Shown piece by piece: positions 54,819 to 64,000 of a stretch of 64,000 bases of DNA (positions are counted from its first letter, which is position 1; each line of letters starts with the position of its first letter). Made by a program: the position numbers and the translations under genes. The DNA is from Rhizobium oryzihabitans (lineage in GTDB: Bacteria; Pseudomonadota; Alphaproteobacteria; Rhizobiales; Rhizobiaceae), in the NCBI RefSeq assembly GCF_010669145.1, contig NZ_CP048632.1:2872501-2936500 (forward strand), given 5' to 3'. A model generated the notes under the pieces. That model was not told the DNA's origin. It made no database searches and was given only the letters and a program-made list of their open reading frames with translations.

Positions 54819-56732
54819 ATGCATCTTTTCAGAATTCGTATTCTTCTGCCGGCATTGTTCGGCATCACCGTCCTCTTCTCCGTCGCCCAGGGGATTGCGA
54901 GCATGCGTTCCGTCGCAGAGATGGAGCAGCAGGCCAGCAATATCGTTCGGCGGATGGAGCGGTCGCTCATTGTCGCCGATCTGGGTGACAGGCTTAACGA
55001 TATTCGCCGCAACTATCTGGCGGTCATGAACGCGGCGTCCCCCGAGGCGCGAAACGCTCTTTTTCAACGGATACTGAAATCGCAGGAGGAGCGCGCGCAG
55101 GCATTCGACGCCTATGCTGCGGGCCTGCAGATTCCGTCCGTCATTGAAAAATTCCAGCGCCTGAATGGTATCGTCAAGAACTACGAGACGATGGGTGCGG
55201 AGCTGAAAAAAAACCTCGTTGCCGGTGATACGGACGCTGCCAAGGGTCTGATCGGGCGTATGACGCCTGTCGGCAACAGTGCAGGCGCTTTGCTGAAAGA
55301 AATAATTGAGGAGAACCGTCAGCGCGGCCTGGCAGACCAGCAGGCGGCGGAAGCCGCGGGTGACTTCGCCTTCATCATGTCGCTTGGCGGCATGCTTGTG
55401 GCTGCCGCTGTCGCGCTCGGTGCAGCACTCTTCAGTTTCCTGCGCATCTCGCGTCCGATCAACGACATCACCCGCGCCATGAACGGGCTGGCAGCAGGCG
55501 AGAATGAGAGCGCCATTCCGCATTCCGGCCGCAAGGACGAGATCGGCGAAATGGCCGCGGCTGTTGCCGTCTTCCGGGACAATGCCGTCGAGCGCGAACG
55601 GCTGGAGCGTGAAACTGAGGCCAATCGCACTCTCAGCGAGCGGGAACGGATCGAACACGAAGCACAGAAGGCGCGCGAGGCGGAGGAGGTCCGTTTCGCG
55701 GTCGAAAATATCGGCGCCGGGCTGAAGAAGTTGTCGCAGGGCGATATGACCTGCCGTCTCGACGTCGCCTTTGCCGAGCGGCTGGACGGTTTGCGCGGCG
55801 ATTTCAACGAATCCGTCGCCACGCTGCAGGCGGCGCTGCGTTCGGTCGGCGAAAACGCGAAGGTCATCGATGCCGGTGCGGGCGAAATCCTGGCGGCGGC
55901 AGGCGATCTTTCCCGCCGTACGGAGCAGCAGGCCTCTTCGGTCGAGGAAACCGCGGCAGCGCTCGAGGAAGTGACGACCGCCGTAAAGGATTCGGCCCAT
56001 CGCGCCGCCGAGGCCGGGCGTATCGTGGAGCGGGCGCGCGAAAGCGCTGAAATGTCCGGCCAGATCGTGACGCGCACGGTAATGGCGGTGCAGGGCATTG
56101 AAAAATCCGCGAACGAGATCAGCAATATCATCAGCGTCATCGACGAGATTGCCTTCCAGACCAATCTTCTCGCCTTGAACGCGGGTGTCGAGGCCGCCCG
56201 CGCAGGTGACGCCGGCAAGGGTTTCGCCGTCGTGGCGCAGGAGGTGCGCGAACTGGCGCAGCGTTCGGCCAATGCCGCCAAGGAGATCAAGATCCTGATT
56301 AACCGTTCCGGTGAGCAGGTGCGCGAGGGTGTCTCGCTTGTCGGCAAGACCGGTGAGGTTCTCGCGGGCATCGTGGACGAGGTGCGGGAGATCAACCGCC
56401 ACGTCGCCTCCATCGTCATCTCCACGCGCGAACAGTCGACCGGGCTTTCGGAAATCAGCTCGGCAGTGAACCTGATGGATCAGGGCACCCAGAAAAACGC
56501 GGCGATGGTGGAGCAGACAACGGCGGCCAGCGGCAGCCTTGCGTCGCAGGCAAGTGCACTCAACGGTCTGCTTTCGCAATTCATATTGAAGGAAGCGGGG
56601 GACGCCGTTCTTCTGGCCGGCCCTTCGTCCGTCCCGCAGCCTTCACCGGCGCGTGCCATGGGTCAAAAAATCGCGGCGGCCTTCGGTGGCGGGCGACAGG
56701 CGGCTTCGGCGCGGGAGTGGGCGGAATTCTGA
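54819..56732 (+). CDS. Methyl-accepting chemotaxis protein
   Basis: A 637-residue transmembrane chemoreceptor. One helix lies at the N-terminus (about residues 6-25). A periplasmic helical sensor region (about 26-185) follows, then a second helix (about 188-212), a HAMP domain (about 213-265) and a second HAMP-like part near 315-365. The signalling domain carries the conserved hairpin tip [21 protein letters not shown] near 445. The C-terminus has no visible CheR-docking pentapeptide. The ATG at 54819 is preferred; an in-frame TTG at 54750 gives a longer form without a hydrophobic start. Confidence 0.9.
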   Translation: MHLFRIRILLPALFGITVLFSVAQGIASMRSVAEMEQQASNIVRRMERSLIVADLGDRLNDIRRNYLAVMNAASPEARNALFQRILKSQEERAQAFDAYAAGLQIPSVIEKFQRLNGIVKNYETMGAELKKNLVAGDTDAAKGLIGRMTPVGNSAGALLKEIIEENRQRGLADQQAAEAAGDFAFIMSLGGMLVAAAVALGAALFSFLRISRPINDITRAMNGLAAGENESAIPHSGRKDEIGEMAAAVAVFRDNAVERERLERETEANRTLSERERIEHEAQKAREAEEVRFAVENIGAGLKKLSQGDMTCRLDVAFAERLDGLRGDFNESVATLQAALRSVGENAKVIDAGAGEILAAAGDLSRRTEQQASSVEETAAALEEVTTAVKDSAHRAAEAGRIVERARESAEMSGQIVTRTVMAVQGIEKSANEISNIISVIDEIAFQTNLLALNAGVEAARAGDAGKGFAVVAQEVRELAQRSANAAKEIKILINRSGEQVREGVSLVGKTGEVLAGIVDEVREINRHVASIVISTREQSTGLSEISSAVNLMDQGTQKNAAMVEQTTAASGSLASQASALNGLLSQFILKEAGDAVLLAGPSSVPQPSPARAMGQKIAAAFGGGRQAASAREWAEF

Positions 56733-56757
56733 TCGCGCCCTGCTGTGATGGCTATGG

Positions 56758-56782
56758 ACGGCGGCCTTCGGGCCGCCGTTTC
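56758..56782. terminator. Hairpin between convergent MCP and EEP genes
   Basis: A perfect 9-bp stem (ACGGCGGCC with GGCCGCCGT) closed by a TTCG tetraloop, ten bases before the end of the convergent gene. The T-tract is weak on both sides. Confidence 0.6.
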
Positions 56783-56792
56783 ATGTCCGGAG

Positions 56793-57725
56793 CTACCCGC
56801 CAATCATGAAATCCGCCACCAGCCCATAGTGATTGGAGCCGAGGCGGTTGGGCAGGCGGGTGGTTTTCATCAGCGTCGCGGGCTCGCGGGCGAAGATATG
56901 GTCGATGGCGATGCCGAAGTGGCCTGCTTTGGTTGGCCATGTGGCAGGCTCCCAGGCGGCTTTCTTCAAGTCGTTGGCGGCAAGAAAATCACGCATGTCG
57001 GGGGCGATGCTTGCCGAATTGAAGTCTCCGGCCAGAATGAGCGGCCCGGTGACGCGAAACAGAATCTCGCTGATTTCGTCCAGTTCGTCGCGGTGATAAT
57101 CGTCGAAATAGGGTTTGGTGATATGTCCGGCGGCGAGCGTCAGTTCCGTGCCGTCGAAATCGATGCTGGCGATGGCGAACCGGTCGCGGCGCAGATCGCT
57201 GAGGCTGTGGAAACGGCCTTCCAGCAAGGGCCGCTTTGACAGAATCAAGAGGTCGCAGGTCGGCGTCCCGGCAAAGCAGCCAAGCCTGTACGGGTAGGTT
57301 TGCTGCAGGCGCGACAGAACCGATTGCAGTGCCGTTGCCTCGAACAGATATACTGCATCCGCACCTGATTCGAGAATGGTATCGGCAATCGCATCCGCAT
57401 TGGCGGCGTTATTCATCAGCACGTTGAATGACAACAGCCGGAATGGTCTCGCCCCGGGTGCAGCGGTGGCGGAGGTGGAAAATTCCATGAGCATGGCGAT
57501 GGCATGGATGGCGAGCGCAAGCGACCAGACCACCAGAACAGCCGAAATCACGTCGCGCGTGAGCCAGAATATCAGGCACGACAGGAGGATACAGACAATG
57601 GCGATGTGAAGCTGGAAACTTGTGACGAAGGCTAAAAGCCAGAAATCGGTCACATAACGCAGGCTGGCGATAAAAAGAACGGCAGCCACCACGGTGGAGA
57701 CCATGCAAGCGAGCTTCGCCGTCAT
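56793..57725 (-). CDS. Endonuclease/exonuclease/phosphatase family membrane protein
   Basis: A 310-residue protein with three hydrophobic helices (about residues 5-22, 30-50 and 55-78) and an EEP-fold domain. That domain shows L-L-S-F-N-V-L (near 97), L-F-E-A (near 125), A-G-D-F-N-S (near 230) and the final I-D-H-I-F and S-N-H-Y-G-L-V-A-D, which carry the catalytic Asp/His set. Such fusions act in the periplasm on nucleic acids or phospholipid head groups; the substrate is unknown. The ATG at 57725 fits the first helix. Confidence 0.88.
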   Translation of the reverse strand: MTAKLACMVSTVVAAVLFIASLRYVTDFWLLAFVTSFQLHIAIVCILLSCLIFWLTRDVISAVLVVWSLALAIHAIAMLMEFSTSATAAPGARPFRLLSFNVLMNNAANADAIADTILESGADAVYLFEATALQSVLSRLQQTYPYRLGCFAGTPTCDLLILSKRPLLEGRFHSLSDLRRDRFAIASIDFDGTELTLAAGHITKPYFDDYHRDELDEISEILFRVTGPLILAGDFNSASIAPDMRDFLAANDLKKAAWEPATWPTKAGHFGIAIDHIFAREPATLMKTTRLPNRLGSNHYGLVADFMIGG

Positions 57726-58034
57726 CCGAATCCCTGCTTTCCAAGCTCTCCCTTCGCGTCTCCTAACACGGCGCCGGGGTGCGCACAATGTTGCCCGCCT
57801 GCCAAGCCTTATGAAAAAATGAGAAACAAATCGGGTCCCTCAGGCAGAATTACGGCAGCTTTGTGTGCTTTGCTCTTGCCAAGTCAGTCAATATTTTGCG
57901 ATCAAACAGAATGACGCGGTTTCTTTACGCCGCAGTTGTGTCCAGGACGATGGGACGGAGTTTGTCCTGGATCAAATCATAGCGGGAGGACTCATGCGAT
58001 TTACGGCAAAAACAGCGCAGAGGATGGTGTAGCG
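57726..58034. other. petA upstream region with hairpin and small ORF
   Basis: About 309 bp between divergent genes. An inverted repeat TCCAGGAC (57941-57948) with GTCCTGGA (57964-57971) could form a leader hairpin. From 57994 to 58032 a 12-codon ORF with a strong GGGAGGA ribosome site ends three bases before the petA GTG. Otherwise nothing is recognisable. Confidence 0.5.
57994..58032 (+). CDS. Possible 12-residue upstream ORF coupled to petA
   Basis: [12 protein letters not shown], preceded by GGGAGGA at ideal spacing, ends three bases before the petA start codon. It may couple translation of petA, which starts with GTG. Whether it is translated is untested. Confidence 0.4.
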   Translation: MRFTAKTAQRMV

Positions 58035-58613
58035 GTGAGCGAGCACGTAACCAATCACGACGCCTCGGGTGAACCGACCCGTCGCGATTTTCTATATCTA
58101 GTAACCGGAATGGCGGGCGCCGTTGGTGCCGCTGCAGTCGCATGGCCTTTCATCGACCAGATGCGCCCAGACGCATCGACGCTGGCGCTTGCCTCCATCG
58201 AGGTGGATGTCGCGGCGGTCGAGCCGGGCATGTCGCTCACCGTCAAGTGGCGCGGCAAGCCGATCTTCATCCGCAACCGCACGGAAAAGGAAATTGAGGA
58301 AGCCAAGGCCGTCGCTCTTGGCGATCTCAAGGATCCGGTGGCACGCAATGCCAATATCGCCGCAGACGCGCAGGCGACGGATATCGACCGTTCCGCCGGT
58401 CAGGGCAAGGAGAACTGGATCGTCATGGTCGGTTCCTGCACCCATCTCGGTTGTGTTCCGCTCGGCCAGGCCGGCGATTTCGGCGGGTGGTTCTGTCCCT
58501 GCCATGGCTCGCACTACGATACGGCGGGCCGCATACGTAAGGGTCCGGCGCCGCAGAACCTCGCCATCCCGACATTTGCATTCACATCCGATACCGTGAT
58601 CAAGATCGGATAA
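58035..58613 (+). CDS. petA: Rieske iron-sulfur subunit of cytochrome bc1
   Basis: The Fe-S subunit of ubiquinol-cytochrome c reductase, 192 residues. It has a twin-arginine motif (T-R-R-D-F-L-Y-L) and an uncleaved anchor (about 21-42). The Rieske ligands are Cys135-x-His137, paired with Cys154-x-x-His157; the extra disulfide cysteines are Cys140 and Cys156. The start is a GTG at 58035. It leads the petABC operon, with 14 bp to petB. It passes electrons from quinol to cytochrome c1 in the periplasm. Confidence 0.95.
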   Translation: MSEHVTNHDASGEPTRRDFLYLVTGMAGAVGAAAVAWPFIDQMRPDASTLALASIEVDVAAVEPGMSLTVKWRGKPIFIRNRTEKEIEEAKAVALGDLKDPVARNANIAADAQATDIDRSAGQGKENWIVMVGSCTHLGCVPLGQAGDFGGWFCPCHGSHYDTAGRIRKGPAPQNLAIPTFAFTSDTVIKIG

Positions 58614-58627
58614 GGGGACAGATATTC

Positions 58628-59911
58628 ATGAGTGGCCATTCCAGTTATCAGCCGTCCACCGGCATCGAGAGGTGGATCGATTCGCGGCTTCCCTTGCCGC
58701 GCTTGATCTATGACAGCTTCGTTGCCTATCCTGTCCCGCGTAACCTGAACTACGCCTATACCTTCGGTGCGATGCTTTCGGTGATGCTGATCGTGCAGAT
58801 CCTCACCGGCGTCGTGCTTGCCATGCATTACGCTGCGGAAACGACGGTTGCCTTCAATTCCGTCGAAAAGATCATGCGTGACGTCAACCATGGCTGGCTG
58901 CTGCGCTACATGCATGCCAACGGTGCGTCCTTCTTCTTCATCGCGGTTTACCTGCACATCGCCCGTGGCCTCTATTACGGCTCCTACAAGGCGCCGCGCG
59001 AAATCCTCTGGATTCTCGGCTGCGTGATCTATCTTTTGATGATGGCGACGGGCTTCATGGGCTACGTTCTGCCCTGGGGCCAGATGTCCTTCTGGGGCGC
59101 CACCGTCATCACCGGCTTCTTCACGGCTTTCCCGCTCGTGGGTGAATGGATCCAGCAGTTCCTGCTCGGTGGCTTTGCGGTGGACAATCCGACGCTCAAC
59201 CGCTTCTTTGCGCTGCATTACCTGCTGCCCTTCATGATCGCGGGTGTCGTCATCCTGCACATCTGGGCGCTGCATGTGACCGGCCAGACCAACCCGACCG
59301 GTGTGGAAGTGAAGAGCAAGACCGACACGGTTCCCTTCACGCCCTATGCGACGCTGAAGGATGCGCTCGGTGTTTCGGTGTTCCTGATCGCCTATGCGTG
59401 GTTCATCTTCTACATGCCGAACTTCCTCGGCCACCCTGATAACTACATCATGGCGGACCCGCTGAAGACGCCGGCGCATATCGTGCCGGAATGGTATTAT
59501 CTGCCGTTCTACGCGATGCTGCGCGCCATCACCTTCAATATCGGGCCGATTGATTCCAAGCTCGGTGGCGTTCTCGTGATGTTCGGCGCGATCATCGTGC
59601 TGTTCTTCCTGCCCTGGCTCGATACGTCGAAGGTTCGCTCCGCCGTCTATCGTCCCTGGTACAAGATGTTCTTCTGGCTGTTCGTGGTCAACGCCATCCT
59701 GCTCGGCTGGCTGGGTTCGCGCCCTGCGGAAGGCCTCTATGTCGTCATGTCGCAGATCGGCACGCTCTACTATTTCGGCTTCTTCCTCGTCATCATGCCG
59801 ATCCTCGGTCTGGTCGAAACGCCGCGGCGTATTCCGAATTCGATTACCGAGGCCGTTCTTGAAAAGAACGCCGCCAAGAAGGGTGCCGCGCCAGCGGCCG
59901 CCCAGATCTGA
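58628..59911 (+). CDS. petB: Cytochrome b of the bc1 complex
   Basis: A 427-residue, eight-helix membrane subunit carrying the two b hemes. The conserved Q-cycle motifs are visible: [14 protein letters not shown] near residue 140 and P-E-W-Y-Y-L-P-F-Y near 288 (the P-E-W-Y quinol-site loop). The heme-ligand His pairs lie in helices B and D. The C-terminal extension is short and basic. It follows petA by 14 bp and precedes petC by 22 bp. Confidence 0.97.
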   Translation: MSGHSSYQPSTGIERWIDSRLPLPRLIYDSFVAYPVPRNLNYAYTFGAMLSVMLIVQILTGVVLAMHYAAETTVAFNSVEKIMRDVNHGWLLRYMHANGASFFFIAVYLHIARGLYYGSYKAPREILWILGCVIYLLMMATGFMGYVLPWGQMSFWGATVITGFFTAFPLVGEWIQQFLLGGFAVDNPTLNRFFALHYLLPFMIAGVVILHIWALHVTGQTNPTGVEVKSKTDTVPFTPYATLKDALGVSVFLIAYAWFIFYMPNFLGHPDNYIMADPLKTPAHIVPEWYYLPFYAMLRAITFNIGPIDSKLGGVLVMFGAIIVLFFLPWLDTSKVRSAVYRPWYKMFFWLFVVNAILLGWLGSRPAEGLYVVMSQIGTLYYFGFFLVIMPILGLVETPRRIPNSITEAVLEKNAAKKGAAPAAAQI

Positions 59912-59933
59912 GCGCGAAGGAAGGATGACGACA

Positions 59934-60818
59934 ATGAAGACGCTTCTCACGAGCATCGCGCTTATCGCCGCCATTGGCTGTTCCGCCGCCGCTTTTGCGG
60001 CGGAGGAGAGCCATGATCTCGCCACCAAGACGGAACACGCGATTGCCGGCGGTCACTTCCCGGTCATCAAGCCCGAGGAGCAGAGCTGGTCCTTTGCCGG
60101 ACCTTTCGGCAAATACGACAAGGGCCAGCTGCAGCGTGGCCTCAAGGTCTACAAGGAAGTCTGCTCCGCCTGCCATTCGATGAGCCTTGTTTCTTTCCGC
60201 ACGCTCGGGGATCTCGGTTATTCGGAAGAGCAGGTGAAGGCTTTCGCCGCTGAATATGAAGTGCAGGACGGGCCGAATGCCGAAGGCGAAATGTATAATC
60301 GCAAGGCCGTGCCTTCCGATCATTTCCCCTCGCCGTTCCCGAACCATGAGGCGGCAGCCGCCGCCAATGGCGGGGCGGCTCCGCCCGACATGTCGCTGCT
60401 TGCCAAGGCACGCGGTGTTGAACGCGGGTTCCCGCAATTCATCATCGACATGATCCCCATTATCGGCGGTTATCAGGAAGGCGGCCCGGATTACATCCAT
60501 GCGCTGCTGACCGGATATCAGGATGCACCTGCCGGCGTTGAAGTGTCGGAAGGCACGCATTTCAACCCGTATTTCGTCAGCGCCGTGGCGCTGAAGATGG
60601 CGCCGCCTATCAGTGCCGATCAGGTTACCTATGATGACGGCGCGCCGCAGACCGTGGATCAATATTCCAAGGACGTGTCGGCATTCCTGATGTGGGCCGC
60701 AGAGCCGCATCTGGAACAGCGCAAGCGCACCGGCTTCATGGTCATGGTGTTCCTGTTCATCTTCACGGCGCTGATCTATCTCACCAAGAAATCGGTCTAC
60801 GCCCGCAAGGAACATTGA
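59934..60818 (+). CDS. petC: Cytochrome c1 of the bc1 complex
   Basis: A 294-residue subunit with a signal peptide (to about residue 22), the covalent heme site C-S-A-C-H (Cys77, Cys80, His81), a periplasmic domain and a C-terminal anchor helix (about 265-285). The ATG at 59934 has an AAGGAAGG site nine bases upstream; an ATG at 59925 abuts that site. In rhizobia cytochrome c1 and b are often made as a fused fbcBC gene; here they are two genes. The operon ends with a strong terminator. Confidence 0.94.
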   Translation: MKTLLTSIALIAAIGCSAAAFAAEESHDLATKTEHAIAGGHFPVIKPEEQSWSFAGPFGKYDKGQLQRGLKVYKEVCSACHSMSLVSFRTLGDLGYSEEQVKAFAAEYEVQDGPNAEGEMYNRKAVPSDHFPSPFPNHEAAAAANGGAAPPDMSLLAKARGVERGFPQFIIDMIPIIGGYQEGGPDYIHALLTGYQDAPAGVEVSEGTHFNPYFVSAVALKMAPPISADQVTYDDGAPQTVDQYSKDVSAFLMWAAEPHLEQRKRTGFMVMVFLFIFTALIYLTKKSVYARKEH

Positions 60819-60844
60819 GCCGGTTTTAAATGGCTGCAATCACT

Positions 60845-60876
60845 GGCCCCCATGGTCTTGCCCTGGGGGCCTTTTC
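60845..60876 (+). terminator. Terminator of petABC
   Basis: A perfect 8-bp stem (GGCCCCCA with TGGGGGCC) with an 11-nt loop and TTTT tail, 26 bases after petC. Confidence 0.88.
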
Positions 60877-61034
60877 ATGTGTTGAGGGATGTCATGACGG
60901 TGATCCGCATCCCGATATCTGCCAGCGACGTCGCGCGCTGACGGTCGTCGGTCCTTTTTAGTTGGTCCGCAGCCGTCAAGTTGATAGGGTGCCCCGAACC
61001 TTCTGATCCATTTCCCATTGTAACTGGAAATACC

Positions 61035-61577
61035 ATGACCGTTATCGCTTCGGAGCTTTCCGCTGCCATCCGCTCCATTCCCGACTATCCGAAGCCGGGC
61101 ATCATCTTCCGGGACATCACGACGCTGCTCGGCAATCCGCGCGCTTTCCGCCGGGCGGTGGACGAGCTTGTGCAGCCCTATGCGGGCACGAAGATCGACA
61201 AAATCGCCGGCATGGAAGCGCGCGGCTTCATTCTGGGCGGAGCGGTGGCGCATCAGCTTTCGGCCGGTTTCGTGCCGATCCGCAAGAAGGGCAAGCTGCC
61301 GCACACCACCGTGCGCGTGGCCTACAGCCTTGAATACGGCGTGGATGAGATGGAAATGCATGTGGACGCCGTGCAGCCCGGCGAGAAGGTCATTCTTGTC
61401 GATGATCTGATCGCGACCGGCGGCACTGCCGAAGGCGCGGTGAAGCTGTTGCGGCAGATGGGTGCGGAAATCGTCTCCGCCTGCTTCGTCATCGATCTGC
61501 CCGATCTTGGTGGGCGCAAGAAGCTGGAAGACCTCGGTGTCGAGGTGCGGACACTGGTGGAATTTTCGGGGCATTGA
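61035..61577 (+). CDS. apt: Adenine phosphoribosyltransferase
   Basis: A 180-residue salvage enzyme that makes AMP from adenine and PRPP. The PRPP motif [14 protein letters not shown] near residue 120 is intact, with [12 protein letters not shown] near the N-terminus and G-M-E-A-R-G-F-I near 62. The ATG at 61035 gives the normal length. Directly behind petABC but with its own leader after a terminator. Confidence 0.96.
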   Translation: MTVIASELSAAIRSIPDYPKPGIIFRDITTLLGNPRAFRRAVDELVQPYAGTKIDKIAGMEARGFILGGAVAHQLSAGFVPIRKKGKLPHTTVRVAYSLEYGVDEMEMHVDAVQPGEKVILVDDLIATGGTAEGAVKLLRQMGAEIVSACFVIDLPDLGGRKKLEDLGVEVRTLVEFSGH

Positions 61578-61581
61578 GGCG

Positions 61582-61759
61582 TGTGGGGGCGCTACCCCCC
61601 TCTGCCCTGCCGGGCATCTCCCCCTCAAGGGGGAGATCGGCAAGACGCTCTTCCACCACTTCATTCGCAAAGGCTGAGATGGGCGAAACGTCGCCGCATA
61701 TCGATCCCCCCCTTGAGGGGGAGATGCCCGACAGGGCAGAGGGGGGTAACGCCCCGCAC
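61582..61759. repeat. Large palindromic intergenic repeat, copy 2
   Basis: Same arms as 27246-27412 (CCCTGCCGGGCATCTCCCCCTC and complement) around a centre that shares GAGATGGGCGAAAC with the first copy. It starts immediately after the apt stop codon. An AGAGCGTT..AACGCTC hairpin follows at 61766-61802. Confidence 0.85.
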
Positions 61760-61850
61760 GCCTTAGAGCGTTCTCGCTTTTTTTCGGATCGGGAAAACGC
61801 TCAGGGGTCGGTCCGGGGCAATCGGCAGCAGCCATTTTGCCCCGGTGGGT

Positions 61851-62318
61851 TTATTCGAACTCCAGAACTCCGCTCTGGAAGGTCATCACGGTTTGGCCCG
61901 ACTGGTTTACGCCTTCATTGAAGGTGGTGTTCAGCCAGACACCAGCCCTTGATTCCAGCGGGCGGGCATCGAGCAGGGTGACGAAATAGGTCACGTTGTC
62001 ACCGGCAAAGACCGGTTTCTTCCATTTGAGTTCGCGAAAACCCGGGGAGGGGCCAAGTTTCGGCGGTTCAAGACCCTGTTGTTTCAGTCTTTTGACCTCT
62101 TTCGCCCAATGGGAAAGAAAACATTTCATCCAGCCCGCGCCGGTGTGCCAGCCGGAGGCGCATAGCGCGCCGAAAACGCTGTTCTTTGCAGCTTCCGCAT
62201 CGAGGTGGAAGGGCTGCGGATCGAAATCGCGGGCGAAACGGATAATGTCTTCGGCGGAAAAATGCAGCGTGTCGAGGGTGACGCGTTCGCCGATGGGGGA
62301 GAGTTCTGCCAGTCTCAT
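61851..62318 (-). CDS. MaoC-family (R)-specific hydratase-like protein
   Basis: A 155-residue hot-dog-fold protein: F-A-R-D-F-D-P-Q-P-F-H-L-D near residue 28 and A-S-G-W-H-T-G near 55, the MaoC/hydratase hallmark with catalytic Asp and His. Substrates are acyl-CoA-type thioesters, not identifiable here. Its start overlaps the stop of the upstream paralogue by four bases, so the two may form a heterodimer. Confidence 0.85.
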   Translation of the reverse strand: MRLAELSPIGERVTLDTLHFSAEDIIRFARDFDPQPFHLDAEAAKNSVFGALCASGWHTGAGWMKCFLSHWAKEVKRLKQQGLEPPKLGPSPGFRELKWKKPVFAGDNVTYFVTLLDARPLESRAGVWLNTTFNEGVNQSGQTVMTFQSGVLEFE

Positions 62319-62788
62319 GCTGTAACGCCTCCATCCGCGCGCATGCGGAACATCACGGTGTTTTCGCCGTGTGACACGAGAACGCCGCGCTGGTTATAAA
62401 GCTCGTGGCGGAATTTTACGAGGCCGATGCCGGGCCGTGAGCCCGAAGGCCGCTGCTCCAGCACGATGGATTTTCCAGAAAGCGTGTCGCCCGCCAGAAC
62501 CGGCTTCTTCCAATCGACATAATCGATACCGGGGCTGCCCTGCGAGGTGGAATCGGTGATGTAGCTGTCTGCCATCATCCGCATCAGCAGGCTGCAGGTG
62601 TGCCAGCCGGAAGCCGCCAGTCCGCCGAGAATGCTCTGCCGGCCCGCCTCTTCGGAAAGATGCATGGGCTGGGGGTCGAACTCGCTGGCAAAAGCGATGA
62701 TCTGCTCTGCGGAAAGTGATTGCGGTCCAAGCGGAAATTCCCGCCCGGCGGAAAAATCCTCATAGGCATATGTCGCGACCGGCGCCAT
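62315..62788 (-). CDS. MaoC-family hydratase-like protein, upstream paralogue
   Basis: A 157-residue paralogue of the next gene: F-A-S-E-F-D-P-Q-P-M-H-L near residue 35 and A-A-S-G-W-H-T-C near 60. The ATG at 62788 has a GGGAGGA site ahead of it; the frame is open to 62824. Together the pair resembles two-subunit (R)-hydratase-like enzymes. Confidence 0.85.
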   Translation of the reverse strand: MAPVATYAYEDFSAGREFPLGPQSLSAEQIIAFASEFDPQPMHLSEEAGRQSILGGLAASGWHTCSLLMRMMADSYITDSTSQGSPGIDYVDWKKPVLAGDTLSGKSIVLEQRPSGSRPGIGLVKFRHELYNQRGVLVSHGENTVMFRMRADGGVTA

Positions 62789-62935
62789 GGTTTCCTCCCT
62801 TCGTACAGTCAATATCGCCGGCATCTAAAATGATTTTTCCCTTTACGTAAAGGTCAAATCTAGGGTGAGGATATTCTGATGAGGGCAGATGCCGCGTTGT
62901 ATGGGACTGTGTGGCGCAGAGCCTATACCCCTCCG

Positions 62936-63021
62936 CCGTCATCCTCGCCCTTGAGGCGAGGATCCATGGCATACCCGCTACAAGAGGTATGGATCCTCGG
63001 GTCAAGCCCGAGGAAGACGCG
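62936..63021. repeat. Palindromic repeat upstream of the MaoC genes
   Basis: GTCATCCTCGCCCTTGAGGCGAGGATCCATGG, a short centre, then TATGGATCCTCGGGTCAAGCCCGAGGA: the same plan as 30879-30986 and 52481-52596. It occupies part of the 347-bp gap 62789-63135; no gene is visible there. Confidence 0.72.
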
Positions 63022-63077
63022 GGATTTGGGGACAGGTTTTCAAACGCCACTCTCCAGAGGCGATCCAGACTTTCTCC

Positions 63078-63112
63078 GCTCCGCCGAATGGCAAGATTAA
63101 ATTCGGCGGAGC
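63078..63112 (-). terminator. Hairpin after ychF
   Basis: A perfect 12-bp inverted repeat (GCTCCGCCGAAT with ATTCGGCGGAGC) and 11-nt loop, starting 23 bases beyond the ychF stop. No T-run follows on the minus strand, so termination is likely but not certain. Confidence 0.55.
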
Positions 63113-63135
63113 AAAGCAAATGGTTCCAGAACAGA

Positions 63136-64000
63136 TCAGGTATTGAAGCGGAAATGGATGACGTCGCCGTCCTGAACGACATATTCCTTGCCTTCGTCGC
63201 GCCCCTTGCCGGCTTCCTTGGCGCCGACTTCGCCCTTGTAGGCGATGTAGTCGTCAAAGCCGATGGTGAAGGCGCGGATGAAGCCGCGTTCGAAATCGGT
63301 ATGGATGACGCCGGCGGCGGCGGGAGCCTTGGTGCCGCGGACGATCGTCCAGGCGCGGGTTTCCTTCGGGCCGACGGTGAAATAGGTGATGAGGTCAAGC
63401 AGGTGATAGCCGGCGCGGATCAGCCGGTCGAGACCTGCTTCGGTAAGCCCCAGCGCCGAGAGGAATTCTTCGGCTTCATCGGCAGGAAGCTGCGCGACTT
63501 CGGCCTCGATCGCCGCCGAGATGATCACGCATTCCGCGCCCTGTTCCTTTGCCATCGCCGCGACGGCCTCAGTGTGCTCGTTGCCGGACGATGCGTCGGC
63601 TTCCGAGACGTTGCAGACATAAAGCACCGGGTGCGACGTCAGAAGGTTGAGGCCTTTGAGGATTTCGATCTCCTCGGCCGCCAGCGTCTTCAAAAGCAGG
63701 CGTGCCGGCTTTCCGTCGTTGAGCAGCGCGATGACGGCTTCCATGACAGGCAGCTGGGCGAGGGATTCCTTGTCCTTGCTGCTGGCGCGCTTGCGGGTCT
63801 GCTCGACGCGGCGTTCCAGGCTTTCAAGGTCGGCGAGCATCAGCTCCGTCTCGATCGTGTCGGCATCGCCGACCGGATTGATGCGGCCTTCCACGTGGGT
63901 GATATCGTCGTCTTCGAAGCAGCGCAGCACGTGCACGACAGCATCGACTTCGCGGATATTGGCCAGGAACTTGTTGCCGAGACCTTCACCCTTCGATGCG
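63136..64000 (-). CDS. ychF: Redox-regulated ATPase YchF, N-terminus outside window
   Basis: The C-terminal 288 or so residues of an Obg-like GTPase-superfamily ATPase. The visible part includes [13 protein letters not shown] near the window edge, the coiled-coil region, V-L-Y-V-C-N-V-S-E near the middle and the C-terminal TGS domain ending H-F-R-F-N-T. The frame runs uninterrupted to base 64000, so the gene continues past the window. YchF hydrolyses ATP and associates with ribosomes; it is a negative factor in oxidative stress resistance in other bacteria. Confidence 0.94.
   Translation of the reverse strand, partial: ASKGEGLGNKFLANIREVDAVVHVLRCFEDDDITHVEGRINPVGDADTIETELMLADLESLERRVEQTRKRASSKDKESLAQLPVMEAVIALLNDGKPARLLLKTLAAEEIEILKGLNLLTSHPVLYVCNVSEADASSGNEHTEAVAAMAKEQGAECVIISAAIEAEVAQLPADEAEEFLSALGLTEAGLDRLIRAGYHLLDLITYFTVGPKETRAWTIVRGTKAPAAAGVIHTDFERGFIRAFTIGFDDYIAYKGEVGAKEAGKGRDEGKEYVVQDGDVIHFRFNT

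Overview
The window reads as chromosomal DNA of a Rhizobiales alphaproteobacterium, most likely Agrobacterium or a close Rhizobium relative. This rests on recognised gene content (a choXWV choline importer, a petABC cytochrome bc1 operon followed by apt, type-2 leuA, an NrsF-type ECF sigma pair, a MoxR/DUF58/DUF4159 operon), on high GC content, and on several families of intergenic palindromes common in rhizobia. No database search was possible, so the genus is an inference. Most of the window is ordinary core genome. The only clear foreign insertion is one IS701-family element at 11191-12607.

Layout. 1-6.2 kb: extensin-like protein, a TonB-dependent heme receptor behind two TGA-N9-TCA iron boxes, a YqhA-like membrane protein, a LuxR solo and a DUF2333 protein. 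6.4-11 kb: pseudoazurin with an Fnr/NnrR-type box, thymidine kinase, choXWV. 11.2-12.6 kb: the IS element in an AT-rich gap before an ArsR-type regulator. 13.4-22 kb: DUF3095 protein, a LivK-type binding protein, a glyoxalase, a CDF metal transporter, queF, a DUF2076 protein, HupE/UreJ, a ClpP homologue, a Met-rich MxKDx protein and an ECF sigma/anti-sigma pair. Three genes in this stretch (glyoxalase, DUF2076, anti-sigma) each carry a single apparent frameshift.

22-31 kb: phytase-like esterase, BenE transporter, BrnT/BrnA toxin-antitoxin, a Leu-rich leader peptide and leuA, then a phosphoesterase, a NUDIX protein, a glutathionyl-hydroquinone reductase and a GNAT enzyme. 31-35 kb: MFS transporter, exported MBL-fold protein with a divergent LysR regulator, second GNAT enzyme. 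35-42 kb: MoxR ATPase, DUF58, DUF4159 and amidotransferase-like membrane proteins in one minus-strand operon. 42-50 kb: DUF1285, CoA pyrophosphatase and CCA-adding-type enzyme in an overlapping operon, then DUF1059, hemF, Na/Pi cotransporter, trmL and a cyclic-nucleotide-type phosphodiesterase. 50-57 kb: two tandem ABC exporters, the first behind a tiny ORF rich in branched-chain codons, then a chemotaxis receptor. 57-64 kb: exonuclease/endonuclease-family protein, petABC, apt, two MaoC-fold proteins and the start-truncated ychF.

The most interesting signals are regulatory. They are two candidate attenuators with small leader peptides (leuA and the ABC exporter), the paired iron boxes, a small sigma-factor regulon with matching promoters, and dispersed repeats that supply the stop codons of two genes. 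I saw no CRISPR array, rRNA, tRNA or prophage.
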